Positions 7,009 to 17,400 of a stretch of 48,956 nucleotides of DNA are shown here, piece by piece. Origin of the DNA: an uncultured Clostridia bacterium. Lineage in GTDB: Bacteria; Bacillota; Clostridia; Christensenellales; Borkfalkiaceae. The notes under the pieces are model-generated. The model searched no databases, was not told the origin of the DNA, and was given only the letters and a program-made list of their open reading frames with translations. Each line of letters begins with the position of its first letter. The stretch's first letter is position 1. The stretch is taken from contig CANRND010000018.1 of the NCBI GenBank assembly GCA_947631905.1, forward strand, positions 1-48,956, read 5' to 3'. The position numbers were made by a program, and so were the translations under genes.

Positions 7009-8667
7009 ATGATCAAAGTCAACTTTAACAACAAGCCGCTCACGGTAGAAGAGGGGACGCGCGTCCTCGAACTCATCGAGCCGAAAGAGCGGAAAAACCT
7101 CGTCGTCTGCCAGGTCGGCGCGCAGGTTAAGGAACTTCATTACAAGCTCTCCGCAAAGGACAACGGATTAACCATCCATCTGCTCAATCTGAACAACGCC
7201 GAGGCGGGAAGGGCGTACAGCGCAAGCCTCCGCTATATCGTCGCAATGGCGTTCTATCACATCTATCCCGATGTGAAGATCCGCTTTTCGTACAACATTT
7301 CGCGGTCCATCTCCTGCCAGGCGATCACGAACAACTTCAACATGTCGCGGGCGGTCGGAGAGATCCGCCGGGAGGTGGAGCGGATCATCGCGGAAGATCT
7401 GCCCATCGAGCGCGTGACGGTCACGATCGAAGAGGCGACGGAAATTTACAAAAAATTCCACCTCGACGACAAAATCGATATTTTGCAGTACCGTCCCGAA
7501 AAAACGGTGCATCTGTATAAGTGCGGGGATTATTATAACTATTTGCACAATTATATGGTTCCGTCCACGGGGTGCATCCATAACTATACGATCACGCCGT
7601 ACAGCCCCGGCATCATCATCCAATATCCCCGCCACGACCTCGACGCAAACATCCCCGAATTTGAAGAAGAGGCAACTTACTGTAAAACGTTGCAAAGGGC
7701 GTACTCGTGGGCGGAAAAGGCAAGGGTGCAGACCGTTACCGAGATCAACCGCAAGATTGACCGCGGCGAGGGGCTTGAATTTGTGCAGATGTGCGAAGCG
7801 TACCACAACCGCCAGCTCGCGGAACTCGGCGAGGCGATCGAAAAGGAGATCGAGAACGTGCGGCTCGTTGCGATCGCGGGTCCCAGTTCGAGCGGAAAGA
7901 CCACGTTCTGCAACAGGCTCCGCATCGAGCTTTTGTCCCGCGGGATCGACCCCGTTACCATTTCGCTGGACGATTATTACTTCGATAAGGGAAAGATCAG
8001 CGAACTTCAAGGCAAACCCGTCGGCAAGCTCGATCTCGAACATATCGACTGCCTCGACATAGAGCTTTTCAACAAGGACCTTTTCGACCTCATCAACGGC
8101 GAAACCGTTACCCTGCCCCGCTTCAACTTTGTGGCGGACAGGCGGGAAAAGGGCAAGACGATCAAGCTCGGGCAAAACGTTCCCATTATCATCGAGGGCA
8201 TCCACGCGCTCAACGAAAAGCTCACGAAGTCCATTCCCAAACACCGCAAATTCAAGATCTACATCGCGCCGCACGCGCAACTGAACATTGACGATCACTC
8301 CCCGCTGTCCGTCACCAACGCGCGGCTCATCCGCCGCATCGTGCGGGATATGAAATTCAGGGGCTGTCCCGCCGCGGAGACGATCGACATGTGGCAATCG
8401 GTGCGCAACGGAGAGTTCCGCTGGATCTATCCCAACCAGGAGAACGCCGACTACGTGTTCAATTCGAGCCTCGGCTACGAGCTGTGCGTCCTCAAAAAAC
8501 AGGCGATGGAAGCGCTGACGCAGATCACCGCCTACGACCCGCAGTATCTCGTTGCGAACCGCCTGATCAAGACGCTGAAATATTTCCGCGAGATCGACGA
8601 CGATTCGATCATCCCCTGCAACTCTCTTTTAAGAGAATTTATCGGCGGAAGCTGTTTTAACGTGTAA
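7009..8667 (+). CDS. TGS/ThrRS-like domain plus uridine-kinase-type nucleoside kinase
   Basis: This 552-aa cytoplasmic protein starts with a TGS-like beta-grasp domain (about 1-65). A region resembling the second additional domain of threonyl-tRNA synthetase follows, and then a PRK/uridine-kinase domain from about residue 280. The P-loop is GPSSSGKT (291-298) and SLDDYYFD is the typical phosphate-acceptor loop of uridine kinases; EGIHALN is another family segment. This architecture is common in Clostridia and annotated as a nucleoside (uridine) kinase family. The likely reaction is phosphorylation of a nucleoside by a nucleotide triphosphate, and the exact substrate is not determinable. It is monocistronic between a promoter and a hairpin terminator. 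Confidence 0.88.
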   Translation: MIKVNFNNKPLTVEEGTRVLELIEPKERKNLVVCQVGAQVKELHYKLSAKDNGLTIHLLNLNNAEAGRAYSASLRYIVAMAFYHIYPDVKIRFSYNISRSISCQAITNNFNMSRAVGEIRREVERIIAEDLPIERVTVTIEEATEIYKKFHLDDKIDILQYRPEKTVHLYKCGDYYNYLHNYMVPSTGCIHNYTITPYSPGIIIQYPRHDLDANIPEFEEEATYCKTLQRAYSWAEKARVQTVTEINRKIDRGEGLEFVQMCEAYHNRQLAELGEAIEKEIENVRLVAIAGPSSSGKTTFCNRLRIELLSRGIDPVTISLDDYYFDKGKISELQGKPVGKLDLEHIDCLDIELFNKDLFDLINGETVTLPRFNFVADRREKGKTIKLGQNVPIIIEGIHALNEKLTKSIPKHRKFKIYIAPHAQLNIDDHSPLSVTNARLIRRIVRDMKFRGCPAAETIDMWQSVRNGEFRWIYPNQENADYVFNSSLGYELCVLKKQAMEALTQITAYDPQYLVANRLIKTLKYFREIDDDSIIPCNSLLREFIGGSCFNV

Positions 8668-8712
8668 AGTTTTCCGAGAAATAGTCGCACGGCTTTCCGC
8701 CGCGCAAAAAAA

Positions 8713-8739
8713 CGGGCGCGTCCCTATGGGGCGCGCCCG
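8713..8739. terminator. bidirectional terminator between convergent genes
   Basis: A 12-bp GC-rich stem (8713-8724 with 8728-8739, one T-G pair, TAT loop) has an A-run on its left and AAAATTTT on its right. It serves the kinase gene and the convergent lipoprotein gene. Confidence 0.85.
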
Positions 8740-8753
8740 AAAATTTTGTCTTG

Positions 8754-10742
8754 TTACACAAGTTCGACCCAGTGCCTTACGTTGCCGCACGAGTTTGCCA
8801 TGAGGTTATATTCCGCAACGACCTGGAACACGGAGTGCGCGGGAATCGTAAACTCCTGATGCACGGCGATGTCGAACGCTTCGAGCATCTTGATGGGACC
8901 GTCGAAAGGATTGGCCCCGCCGCCGCGGTAGAGCGCGGACTTCTCGGTGCCGGGGATGACTTTTCCGTTCATATCGCGGAAGAAAGCCGCAAGCCCGCCG
9001 TTGGGACGGAGATGGATGCGCACCGTTCTCGGTTTGTCGCCCTGGTTGACGAACGTGAACAGGTCTTGGTAGTCTTTCATCCAGTTGCCCATTTCGAGGA
9101 CAATGCCCTGCGTGCTGAAATTATAGAGACCGAAGCTGATGTCTTTGAGCGGTTTGTCCGTGCCGCCCGAATAGACGGTGTTGAAGATGGTGATGTCGGT
9201 CCCAACCGCGTCGGCATAGTGCTGTGCGTCGGAGTGGGTCGCCCATTCTCTCAAACCCAACTGTCTGTGTTCGTTTTTACCGTCGGGGATGGGGGAGCAG
9301 GGGATGATGCTGCCGTCTTCGGCGATGTTCGTGGAGACGGAATCGGGATAATTTTTGCGGAGATAGTCCGCGATATTCTTCTGCATGGCCTTGATGGCTT
9401 CCGCGTTGTCGTCCACGCCTCTGATCGCGCCCATGAGTGAGGCGTTGTAGTAGTTGGTGAAGTTGACGGGTAAACTTTGCGGTTTGGTGGCGTCGTTGAA
9501 GATCCACGTCGCGCTGCCGTCTACGACGTAGCCCTCTTCCATGCCGACGGAGCCGCGCGGGTTGGCCATATCCGCCACGCCCACGTGGGTATCGTAGCCC
9601 GCGCCGCCCTCGTTTACGGCGTCAATATCGTCATAGATATAGAACGCGCCTTCGGCCGTTCCCACGACGTCAAAGAGGACCGCCCCGTTGGTGACCTCGC
9701 TGAACGTGGAGATCTGGTCGGCCGTCCCCGCCACGCTGTAATTGCCGTAAGCATCTTTCGTGGTGCCGCCGATGACGTAGATGAATTCGCCCGCGGGAAC
9801 GCGGTAGGTGGTGGGCTGGAAGTTGTGATGGATGTATTTGCCCGAAAAATTGAAGTAAGCGTCAAAGTTCGCTTTCTGGGCGGGTGTGAAATCCTCCATG
9901 CCGCGGACGGGAAGGTTGGTGTTGTAGAAGTTTACCCATTCCTGTTCACCGAGGAAAGCGCCCTGCCCCGCCGTCTGCAAACCGACGTTCTTTACGGTGA
10001 CGTACATATCGTCGCTTCCCGTGTTGGTGACGCGGTAGCCATAGTAAACGCCCTTTGTTACGCCCTCGTTGACGATCTTCATGCTCTGGTGTTCATAGGT
10101 GAAGTAAACGCTTTGGTTGGAGACGTCCTGCCGCGTGATGCACTTGTTCACGGCCTCGGGCGTGAGCGTCTCGGGAGCGTTGGAATAGACGTAGAGCGTA
10201 TCGGGACGCTTTACATAGGTGAGTTCCGCGGCTTGGAGCGGGTCTTTGGTGGGGTCGGCGGAGGTCGTCTCGAAAGAGTCGGGATCGGGCGCTTCGGCGA
10301 TCTCGAAAGGCTGGGGAGACTTGTTCTCCTGAGCCGTAACGTTGATACGCACATTTTGGTTTACGGGTACGAGTTCGGCATACACCACCTGTCCCGCGGT
10401 GAGGTCGATGTCAAACGAGTCGGCGCTGTCCATGAGTACCTTTCCCGTCTCGTCGTAGAGCTTCACTTTGGAAAGGACTTTCTTGGAGAAATTGACGTTG
10501 TAAGAGTCCGTCCATTTCGCTTTCATTTTAAGGCGGGTCTGCCCCGAATCTTCGAGCGAAAAGAAAGAAGCGAACGGGATCTCGGGAAGACCGTCGAAGA
10601 GCGCAACGTTCGCGCTGTTTTCGTCTCCTCCGCCGCCCTCGTTGCCTCCGACGGGCGGTTTGTTTTCGCCCGTGTCGCAGGCGGTGAACGTCGCCATTGC
10701 AAAGAGCGCCGAAAGCGCAAGCGCGATCCACTTATGTTTCAT
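8754..10742 (-). CDS. lipoprotein, paralogue of the adjacent upstream protein; function unknown
   Basis: This is a 662-aa exported lipoprotein. The start at 10742 is set by AGGAGG and by the signal peptide MKHKWIALALSALFAMATFTAC (lipobox FTAC, Cys about 22); a Gly-rich linker follows. The body is strongly similar over nearly its whole length to the product of 10815-12632. Shared stretches include TLYVYSNAPETLTPEAVNKC, TTYRVPAGEFIYVIGGTT, GGAGYDTHVGV, QGIVLEMGNWMKDY and a NLMANSCG..(R/K)H.VEL C-terminus. I do not recognise the family. The protein is beta-rich and probably faces outward from the membrane. It lies 72 bp downstream of its paralogue and may share its transcript. Confidence 0.75.
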   Translation of the reverse strand: MKHKWIALALSALFAMATFTACDTGENKPPVGGNEGGGGDENSANVALFDGLPEIPFASFFSLEDSGQTRLKMKAKWTDSYNVNFSKKVLSKVKLYDETGKVLMDSADSFDIDLTAGQVVYAELVPVNQNVRINVTAQENKSPQPFEIAEAPDPDSFETTSADPTKDPLQAAELTYVKRPDTLYVYSNAPETLTPEAVNKCITRQDVSNQSVYFTYEHQSMKIVNEGVTKGVYYGYRVTNTGSDDMYVTVKNVGLQTAGQGAFLGEQEWVNFYNTNLPVRGMEDFTPAQKANFDAYFNFSGKYIHHNFQPTTYRVPAGEFIYVIGGTTKDAYGNYSVAGTADQISTFSEVTNGAVLFDVVGTAEGAFYIYDDIDAVNEGGAGYDTHVGVADMANPRGSVGMEEGYVVDGSATWIFNDATKPQSLPVNFTNYYNASLMGAIRGVDDNAEAIKAMQKNIADYLRKNYPDSVSTNIAEDGSIIPCSPIPDGKNEHRQLGLREWATHSDAQHYADAVGTDITIFNTVYSGGTDKPLKDISFGLYNFSTQGIVLEMGNWMKDYQDLFTFVNQGDKPRTVRIHLRPNGGLAAFFRDMNGKVIPGTEKSALYRGGGANPFDGPIKMLEAFDIAVHQEFTIPAHSVFQVVAEYNLMANSCGNVRHWVELV

Positions 10743-10814
10743 AGTAACCTCCTGACATTGTTTCGATTTTATAATTCCGCGCATTTCTGCGGTGCGGAGC
10801 CGAGGGGGAAAAGG

Positions 10815-12632
10815 TCATTCGAGTTCGACGCTGTGCTTCACATGTCCGCAGGAATTTGCCATAAGGTTGTATTCCACGGCGATCTGCACAACGCTGTGAG
10901 GGGGAACCATAAATTCCTGCCTGCATGAAAGGTCGAACCCCGCGAGCGTCTTCCCGTCGAGGGGAGCGTCGGCATGTTGGAGCGCGAAAATGGGGGGAAC
11001 GTCCATGACCGATCCGTCGGGGCGGCGGAAAAGCACGGTGAGCGCGCCGTTTGGCGTGAGGTTGACGCGCACCTTTCTCTGCCTGTCGCCGCGGTTGACG
11101 AACGTAAAGCGGTCGATGTAATCTTTCATCCAGTTGCCCATTTCGAGGACGATGCCCTGCGTGCTGAAATTATAGAGACCGTAGGCGATTTCTTTCACGG
11201 GGCGGCCCGTACCCTCGGAACTCACGGTGTGGAACACGGTGATGTCCGTTCCGACGGCGTTGGGATAGTGCTGTGCGTCGGAGTGGGTCGCCCAATCGGT
11301 CACGGTCTGCACGTGCGGGTCCTTTCCGTCCGGAATGGGCGCGCAGGGAACGATCTCCATGCCGAAAAATTCTTTCAGCGCCTCGCGGAACTTTGCAAGG
11401 GCCTCGGGCGTGCCGTCGGACAGCGTTTTAAGGCGTTCGAGGAGGGGAGCGTTGTAGTAATTTTCAAAGGTAACGGGGAGCTTTTGGGGCTTTGTCGCGT
11501 CGTTAAAGACCCACGCCGCGCTGCTGTCGACGACGTATCCCTCCTCCTCGCCCACGGAACCCGCGGGGGAAGAAAGGCTCCCCACGCCAACATGGGTATC
11601 GTAGCCCGCGCCGCCCTTGTTTACGGCGGCGACGTCGTTATAGACATAGAAAGCGCCCTCCGCGCTTCCCGCAACGTCGAAGAGGACCGCGCCGTTCGCA
11701 CATGCGCTCGTCCCGGAGAGACGGTCCGCCGTATCGGAGACGCCGAAATTTGCGAAAGCGTCCCGCGTGGTCCCGCCGATGACGTAGATAAACTCCCCCG
11801 CGGGGACGCGGTAGGTCGTCGGCGTGAAGGTGGGGAGGGGATAGCCGCAGGAGAAATTGTAGTAGCCGATAAACAGCCGCTTCTGTTCGGCGGAAAGCCC
11901 GTCAAGGGAGGGAATGCGGAACGGGACGTTGTAGAAGTCCACCCATTCCTTTTCGCCGAGATAGTCGCCCTTGCCCGTCATCTGCAAGCCGACGTTCTTC
12001 ACGGTGATGTATGCGTCCTCCTTACCCGTGTTGGTAACGCGGTAGCCATAGTAAACGCCGTTGCTCTTCATCCCTTGCTTGACGAGCTGGGAGCTCTGGT
12101 GTTCAAAGGTAAAGAAAACGCTCTTATCGGATACATCCTGCCGCGTGAGGCACTTGTTTACGGCCTCGGGCGTGAGCGTTTCGGGGGCGTTGGAATAGAC
12201 GTAGAGGGTATTTTTGCGCTTTTCGTAGGCGATCTTCGCGGGGGTAAGCGGATCGGACGGGTCCGCGGAATCGGTTTCGAAAGACGCGGGGTCGGGAAAC
12301 GCAGGCATCCCGAACGGGAGGGGCAGTCCGCTCTGTGGGATCGCCAAAAGAGAGAACCGTTCGCTCTTGGGGGCGATTTCGAGGAGAACGACGCCCTCTT
12401 TCAGGTCTGCCGTAAAGCTCAATTCCGAGGAATACAGCGGCGCGCCGTCCTCACGGAAGAGGGAAATGCGGCGTACCTCCGCAAAGGAGAAGCGGATCTC
12501 GTAAAAGTCCGCTCTTGCAACGCGCATCTTAAAGCGCGCGGCGGGGCCGCGCTCCACAGCGCATACGGAGCCGAAAGCAAGGATGGGAAGTGCCGAAAAC
12601 TGGGCGGGATCCGCCGCGGAAACGGGCGTCAC
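10815..12632 (-). CDS. paralogue of the neighbouring lipoprotein without signal peptide, GTG start; function unknown
   Basis: This is a 605-aa protein. I place the start at a GTG at 12632 because AAAGGAGG lies seven bases before it. The ATG at 12659 sits only five bases after the -10 box of the promoter and would precede the likely transcription start. From MTPVSAADPAQFSALP onward there is neither a signal peptide nor a lipobox, so the protein is predicted cytoplasmic, unlike its 662-aa paralogue downstream. The two share the TLYVYSNAPETLTPEAVNKC, VIGGTT, GGAGYDTHVGV and QGIVLEMGNWMKDY segments. The family is unrecognised. It is the first gene of a probable two-gene unit. Confidence 0.7.
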   Translation of the reverse strand: MTPVSAADPAQFSALPILAFGSVCAVERGPAARFKMRVARADFYEIRFSFAEVRRISLFREDGAPLYSSELSFTADLKEGVVLLEIAPKSERFSLLAIPQSGLPLPFGMPAFPDPASFETDSADPSDPLTPAKIAYEKRKNTLYVYSNAPETLTPEAVNKCLTRQDVSDKSVFFTFEHQSSQLVKQGMKSNGVYYGYRVTNTGKEDAYITVKNVGLQMTGKGDYLGEKEWVDFYNVPFRIPSLDGLSAEQKRLFIGYYNFSCGYPLPTFTPTTYRVPAGEFIYVIGGTTRDAFANFGVSDTADRLSGTSACANGAVLFDVAGSAEGAFYVYNDVAAVNKGGAGYDTHVGVGSLSSPAGSVGEEEGYVVDSSAAWVFNDATKPQKLPVTFENYYNAPLLERLKTLSDGTPEALAKFREALKEFFGMEIVPCAPIPDGKDPHVQTVTDWATHSDAQHYPNAVGTDITVFHTVSSEGTGRPVKEIAYGLYNFSTQGIVLEMGNWMKDYIDRFTFVNRGDRQRKVRVNLTPNGALTVLFRRPDGSVMDVPPIFALQHADAPLDGKTLAGFDLSCRQEFMVPPHSVVQIAVEYNLMANSCGHVKHSVELE

Positions 12633-12664
12633 GGGCTGTCCTCCTTTCCGGATTTTCATTTTTT

Positions 12665-12692
12665 ATTATACACACGCACGGGCGTTTGTCAA
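12665..12692 (-). promoter_or_regulatory. promoter of the paralogous gene pair
   Basis: On the minus strand TTGACA (plus 12687-12692) and TATAAT (12665-12670) are 16 bp apart. The predicted transcription start near 12658 is what excludes the ATG at 12659 as a normal start. Confidence 0.75.
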
Positions 12693-12751
12693 GTAATTAT
12701 AAAAAATTTTTTCTTTTTCTGTGGCATTTTTACACGAAAACAGGGGCAATG

Positions 12752-12836
12752 TTGGGAAAAAAGAAAGAAATTTTTTTCTTTTGCGCAAGGAATTTTTTCC
12801 CAAAGCATTGACAAAACGGGCGGGAGGGATTATAAT
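12752..12836 (+). promoter_or_regulatory. promoter of the SGNH hydrolase gene with upstream inverted repeat
   Basis: TTGACA (12808-12813) and TATAAT (12831-12836) are 17 bp apart, a perfect consensus. Just upstream lies an 11-bp inverted repeat, TTGGGAAAAAA (12752-12762) with TTTTTTCCCAA (12793-12803), placed where an activator might bind. The rest of the divergent intergenic stretch is AT-rich with no gene seen. Confidence 0.75.
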
Positions 12837-12930
12837 ACGGGCAACGTATCCGAGCCGTCCCGAACCGCAAAAGCGGCGGGGAGTCCGCGGGCCGACGCGG
12901 AGCGATCATTTTGAGCAAGGGAGAAACAGG

Positions 12931-14046
12931 ATGAAAAACGTTTTCGATTTCGACAAAAATCTTGCCATCAAAGCGCCGCCCGCGCACGATCTTCTCTGGC
13001 GGGACGGCAAGGACCCCGTGTTCGGGCCGTGCGGTTCGGACGCGCTGCAGGAGCCGGGCTACACCCGCATGACCAAAGCCGAGCGGGACTATATCCGCAA
13101 AGTCAACGAGGGCGAGGCGTGGCTTGCCGAACAGTCCACGGGCATCCAGCTGCGCTTTGAAACAAATTCGGCGCAGATTTTCGTCCGCGTGAAGCTCCGC
13201 AGTAAGTTCGACATGACCAACATGACCCAGATCGGGGAGTGCGGCCTCGACCTCTACGTCTATGACGAGGGCCTCAAAGACTACGGCCTCATCGAGGTGG
13301 CGCGTTACTATCCCATCGACGCCACGGAATACGAACTCTCCCTCGGCAGATTCGATACCCATCCCCGCAAATTGCGCAAGTATATTTTGAATCTTCCCCT
13401 CTACATGGCCGTGGACGAACTCCAAATCGGCCTCGACAAGGACGCGGAGGTCCGCGCCGTTCCCTACGGCGACAAGGCACGCATCGGCATCTACGGCACG
13501 AGCATCGTGCAGGGTTGCGGGGCCTCCCGCCCCGGTCTTTCACCCGCCAACGTCCTTTCCCGCCGTCTCGATGCGGAGGTGTACAACTTCGGCTATTCGG
13601 GGTGCGCTATGATGGAGAAAGAGATGGGGGAGGTCCTCGGGGACAGAAAGCTCGATTTTCTCATCGTCGACGTGGAACCCAACGCGGGCGTCGAATCCGT
13701 CATGCGGGACAACTTTGAACCTTTCTTCGACGCATATTTTGAACGCAGTCCCGAGACCCCCGTCGTCGTCTATTCGCGTATCCTCTTTGCGATCGACCTC
13801 TACTCTGCCCGCCACCGCGCCATTGCGGCATACTACCGCGATTTTTTGCGGGACGAGGTGAAAAAATACGCGCGGAAAGGCTACGACATCCACTTTGTAG
13901 ACGGCGGGAAGCTCTTTACCGAACCCACAAAGACGTTCCGCGGCAACTACACCGAGTACACGCTCGACGGCATCCACCCCAATGACGTGGGCATGATGTT
14001 GCTCACGGAGTCCTATGAGCGCGCGATCCGCCGTATCCGCCACTGA
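12931..14046 (+). CDS. SGNH/GDSL-family hydrolase (probable carbohydrate esterase)
   Basis: This is a 371-aa protein without a signal peptide. Residues about 30-180 look like an N-terminal beta-sandwich. The SGNH domain starts at IGIYGTSIVQG with nucleophile Ser191 in GTS, a variant of GDS. Block II is NFGYSGCAM, block III is DVEPNAG with the Asn, and block V is DGIHPND with Asp346 and His349. Such enzymes commonly remove acetyl or acyl groups from sugars. The ATG at 12931 is preceded by AAGGGAG. It lies upstream of the glycan operon and is separated from it by a strong terminator, so it is a single-gene unit probably working on related substrates. Confidence 0.82.
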   Translation: MKNVFDFDKNLAIKAPPAHDLLWRDGKDPVFGPCGSDALQEPGYTRMTKAERDYIRKVNEGEAWLAEQSTGIQLRFETNSAQIFVRVKLRSKFDMTNMTQIGECGLDLYVYDEGLKDYGLIEVARYYPIDATEYELSLGRFDTHPRKLRKYILNLPLYMAVDELQIGLDKDAEVRAVPYGDKARIGIYGTSIVQGCGASRPGLSPANVLSRRLDAEVYNFGYSGCAMMEKEMGEVLGDRKLDFLIVDVEPNAGVESVMRDNFEPFFDAYFERSPETPVVVYSRILFAIDLYSARHRAIAAYYRDFLRDEVKKYARKGYDIHFVDGGKLFTEPTKTFRGNYTEYTLDGIHPNDVGMMLLTESYERAIRRIRH

Positions 14047-14080
14047 GCGCGCGTCCGCCCTCAAACCAAATGAACTTCCG

Positions 14081-14120
14081 GCGCGCCGCCGTTCCGTTTC
14101 GGAACGGCGGCGCGCTTTCG
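14081..14120 (+). terminator. intrinsic terminator of the SGNH hydrolase gene
   Basis: A perfect 15-bp GC-rich stem (14081-14095 with 14101-14115, GTTTC loop) is followed by TTTCGT. The T-run is short but the stem is very stable. Confidence 0.8.
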
Positions 14121-14182
14121 TATACCGCCCGCCCGCTCCCGCCGGAAAGGGGCTTTTTTCGGCGCGGAAAGGGGGAGGACGC

Positions 14183-14222
14183 CCGTCAAAAGTTGCAAAA
14201 AATTTTTTTCAACTTTTGACGG
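14183..14222. repeat. AT-rich perfect inverted repeat upstream of the glycan operon
   Basis: A 13-bp perfect stem, CCGTCAAAAGTTG (14183-14195) with CAACTTTTGACGG (14210-14222), encloses an A-run followed by a T-run. It lies in the 366-bp gene-free stretch 14047-14412, between the terminator and the promoter at 14333. It could be a second terminator or a regulator site. No gene was seen in the stretch. Confidence 0.6.
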
Positions 14223-14332
14223 CTTATTTTCAATAAATGGCGGAAATCTCATAAAACAATCAAAAATCTGTACTATGGCACTTCAAAAAAGAAAAAAACT
14301 ATAAAAAAATAAAAATTTTTTTCAAATTCCCA

Positions 14333-14361
14333 TTGACAAAAAACCTATGCGGGTTTATAAT
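14333..14361 (+). promoter_or_regulatory. promoter of the glycan-uptake operon
   Basis: TTGACA (14333-14338) and TATAAT (14356-14361) are 17 bp apart. The first gene begins at 14413 after GAGGAGG. This appears to drive 14413-26443. Confidence 0.88.
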
Positions 14362-14412
14362 GCAACTATCTTGAAATCTTATACCGAGCAGGAAATATGA
14401 GGAGGAAATTTT

Positions 14413-17400
14413 ATGAAAAAACTGTTAGCCGTTCTTATGGGATCTGTCATGATCCTTTCCGCGGCCGCGGGTCTTGCGGCTTGCCGTGAGGACGACGGTC
14501 CCGGCCCCGGTCCCAACCCCGGCGGAGAAGAAACCAAGGCTGTCCGCAGGGACGACCCGCGCGATCAAGAGGCTTTCGAGATGCATTCGCCCGACGGCAC
14601 CCTCGTCAGCAAGCACGTTTCCCTCGCCGCCGCCGTCAATGCGGCCGTGGAAAACGATCTCGATACGTTCGAGGCGGAGGATGTCGAACTCGGTCAAAAG
14701 GGGAGCTACGTCACGCGGAAAGGCGATCCGACGAAAGTCTTCGAAAACAGCTACGGTTATAAAAACGGCGACCTCGAACAGGGCTATTCTTTCTGGTCTT
14801 ACGATAAGAACGGCGCACTGCTCGGGGACGAGATCGGCGTGAGTCCCATCAAGCGTTTCCAGAACCAGGACGCCTACGCGCTCATGAGCTACGGCGACAG
14901 AGTGGAGGCGGCTCTTGCGGGCGTCACACTCTACGACGGGCAGGGCAACGTCATCGAGCAGGGCGACCATGCGGGCAACAAGCCCGAAAGCCCCGGCACC
15001 TGCGACATCTCCCAGCGTAACTGGGAACTCAACCCCGCAAGCGACGCGCTCATCCGCTGCGTCGGCGGCGGCGGCTTCTCGGGCGCAACGGGCGCGCGCT
15101 ATACCATCGACCTTTCCAACACCAAGATCCGTCCCCCCTACAAGGGCGTTGAGGATAAGGCGTTCGCCTTTATGGGTTACTACATGGGCGACGGTTCCGC
15201 CCGCCTCGAAGTCGGCATCGCCTGCGATACCGAAACGGGCGACTGGTACCAATTCTGGGGCCACGCTTCGGGCTTAACGACAGACGTCAAGAACGAATAC
15301 AACGTGGGCGAACGGCTCATGACCTCCACGTGGCACGACGATAAAGAGGGCGGCTACTTCACCCCCGACTGCACCGAGCTTGAACTCGACATGCACATCA
15401 GGAGCGAAGAGGACGACGTGGGCGACAAAGTGTTCTTCGACGAATTCAAAGCCGTTATCGACGGAAAGACGACGGTCGTCCGCATCCAGGACGAAGAGGT
15501 CGTAGAATACGGCGGCGGCACTGCCTATAAGATGCAGGCTTCCTTCTACTTCACGGCGGGCCTCGATCTTGTGGCGCCCGATGCGGAGATCGGCGACCCC
15601 GTCGCCGCAGTTGACTACACGGTAGGCGCGTCTTTCGAGAATTTCGTCGTCGAAAAGGCGGAGATCTACTTCCCCGGCTACGACGAGATCAGCGACGAGG
15701 AGTGGGGTTCGGCAATCGAGGCGGAACTCCGCGGAGAGGACGGAGAAGGCAAATACTGGCCGACCTATCCCGAGACGTTTGAATATCTCGACGGCAACAC
15801 CCTCGCAAAGTACAACTATACGATCGCCCAGAACAGCGCCTTTATCGACTACGAGCAAAACATGGATGAGGCCGACGTCTACACGTTCAGCTTCATTCCC
15901 GATCTTACGGCTCCCAAAGACGCGCTGGGCGGCGAACTCAAAACTTATCAGGACCGTATCAACAAACTCAAAGCGATCAACGCGGAAAACGCGGATACGT
16001 TTGAAGCGGAACTTGAAGCGCTCCGCGAAGTCTACGGCCCCACGGGCGCCATTGCCGACGCGGGTGCGGACCTCAAAGATAAGGCTTATATCTACTTTAT
16101 GCTCGACTGGCAGCCCCTTCTCGACGCAGAGCAGGTCTATAAGAACGCGCTCAAACTCAGCGAAGCGGGCGAGAAGCTCCTGAAAGAATACGAGACCCTT
16201 ACGGCGATCGATTCCCTCACGGGTTGGAAGGGGTGGAAAGCCCCCGAAGGGACCGCGGATACAACGGGCTATCTCTACAACGAATTGCAGAAGTTCGGTC
16301 CGATGCTCGAAGAGTTCAACGCGCTTCCCGAGGCGGAACAGCCCATCCTCAAAAGGAATGCCAAAACGTGGGATACCTGGGCGACGTTCTATACGCAATA
16401 TACCGCGGCCGTTAAAAAGACGAATAACGTCGTCATCTGGGACTTCGATATGCTCAAATCCGAGGAGGTCTCCGTAGCGGAAGCGCTCGATGTGTTCTTC
16501 GGTGCGGCCATGGACGCATGGACCCTCCGCGACGATCCCTCGCGCGGCAGCACGGCGGACGGAAAGTCGGTCGTAGACGGAAAGACACAGGACTGGGGCG
16601 ACTGGAGAGGGCAGGGACTCCTCTGCACACAGTCTCCTATCTGTTTCAAGCAGACGTTCCGCATTCTCTCGCTTGCAAACCAGCTTCCCGAAGTGGACGG
16701 CGTTAAAATCGATTATATCGATACCTTTGTGGACCTGCTCGGCAGCGGCGACTCCACCGTCCCCTCCGGGAATGCGATCAGCGCGGGGACCATCGAGGAC
16801 TTCGCTTATCTTTGGCATGTCGGCCGCCAGCTCGGCCGCATCATCCGCGAGGAGTGCTTCTATCTCGACAAAGAGCTTGCCGATACCATCAATGACTACA
16901 TGGTCGGCTTCAAGTTCACGCCGCAGAGCGCATGGAACTACGCGTGGAACAGCGCGCATACCTATCACTTTACGACCTTGTTCTATGGGACGAACGAGTG
17001 CTATAATCTCATCGATCCCACCCTCACGGGAACCAAGATGAAGTGGGGAGAACTTCTTCAAGAATATCTCCAACCCATCCTTGTACGCGACGGCGGCGGC
17101 GTTGAACTTCCCTCCTATCCGGGCGGCGAACCCGGCGCGGTGGAATGCTACGTGCCGAGCGCGGTCACGGCGCTTGCCGAGGCTCCCGAGGGCGTTCAGC
17201 TCACCCCCGAAAACCTGATCGGAACGTTCAACTCCGTCGGTTTCAATAGTCTTCATTCCCTCGACGGCTGGCTCGGCGGCTGGTCGATGAATGCCGAGAC
17301 GCAGAACCACGGCTGGGTGTCGTGGGAGATTGCAGAGTTCCGCAAGATCTACTTAAAATTCGAGACCTTTGGACCCGAAGACCAACAGAAAGTCGTCAAA

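Noticed and set aside
12633..12659. ATG at 12659 as start of the signal-less paralogue
   Set aside because: It lies five bases after the -10 box without an RBS, while the GTG at 12632 has AAAGGAGG at ideal spacing.
15274..17310. 678-codon antisense frame inside the large lipoprotein gene
   Set aside because: It is a typical GC-rich shadow frame; the sense strand has promoter, RBS, signal peptide and operon context.
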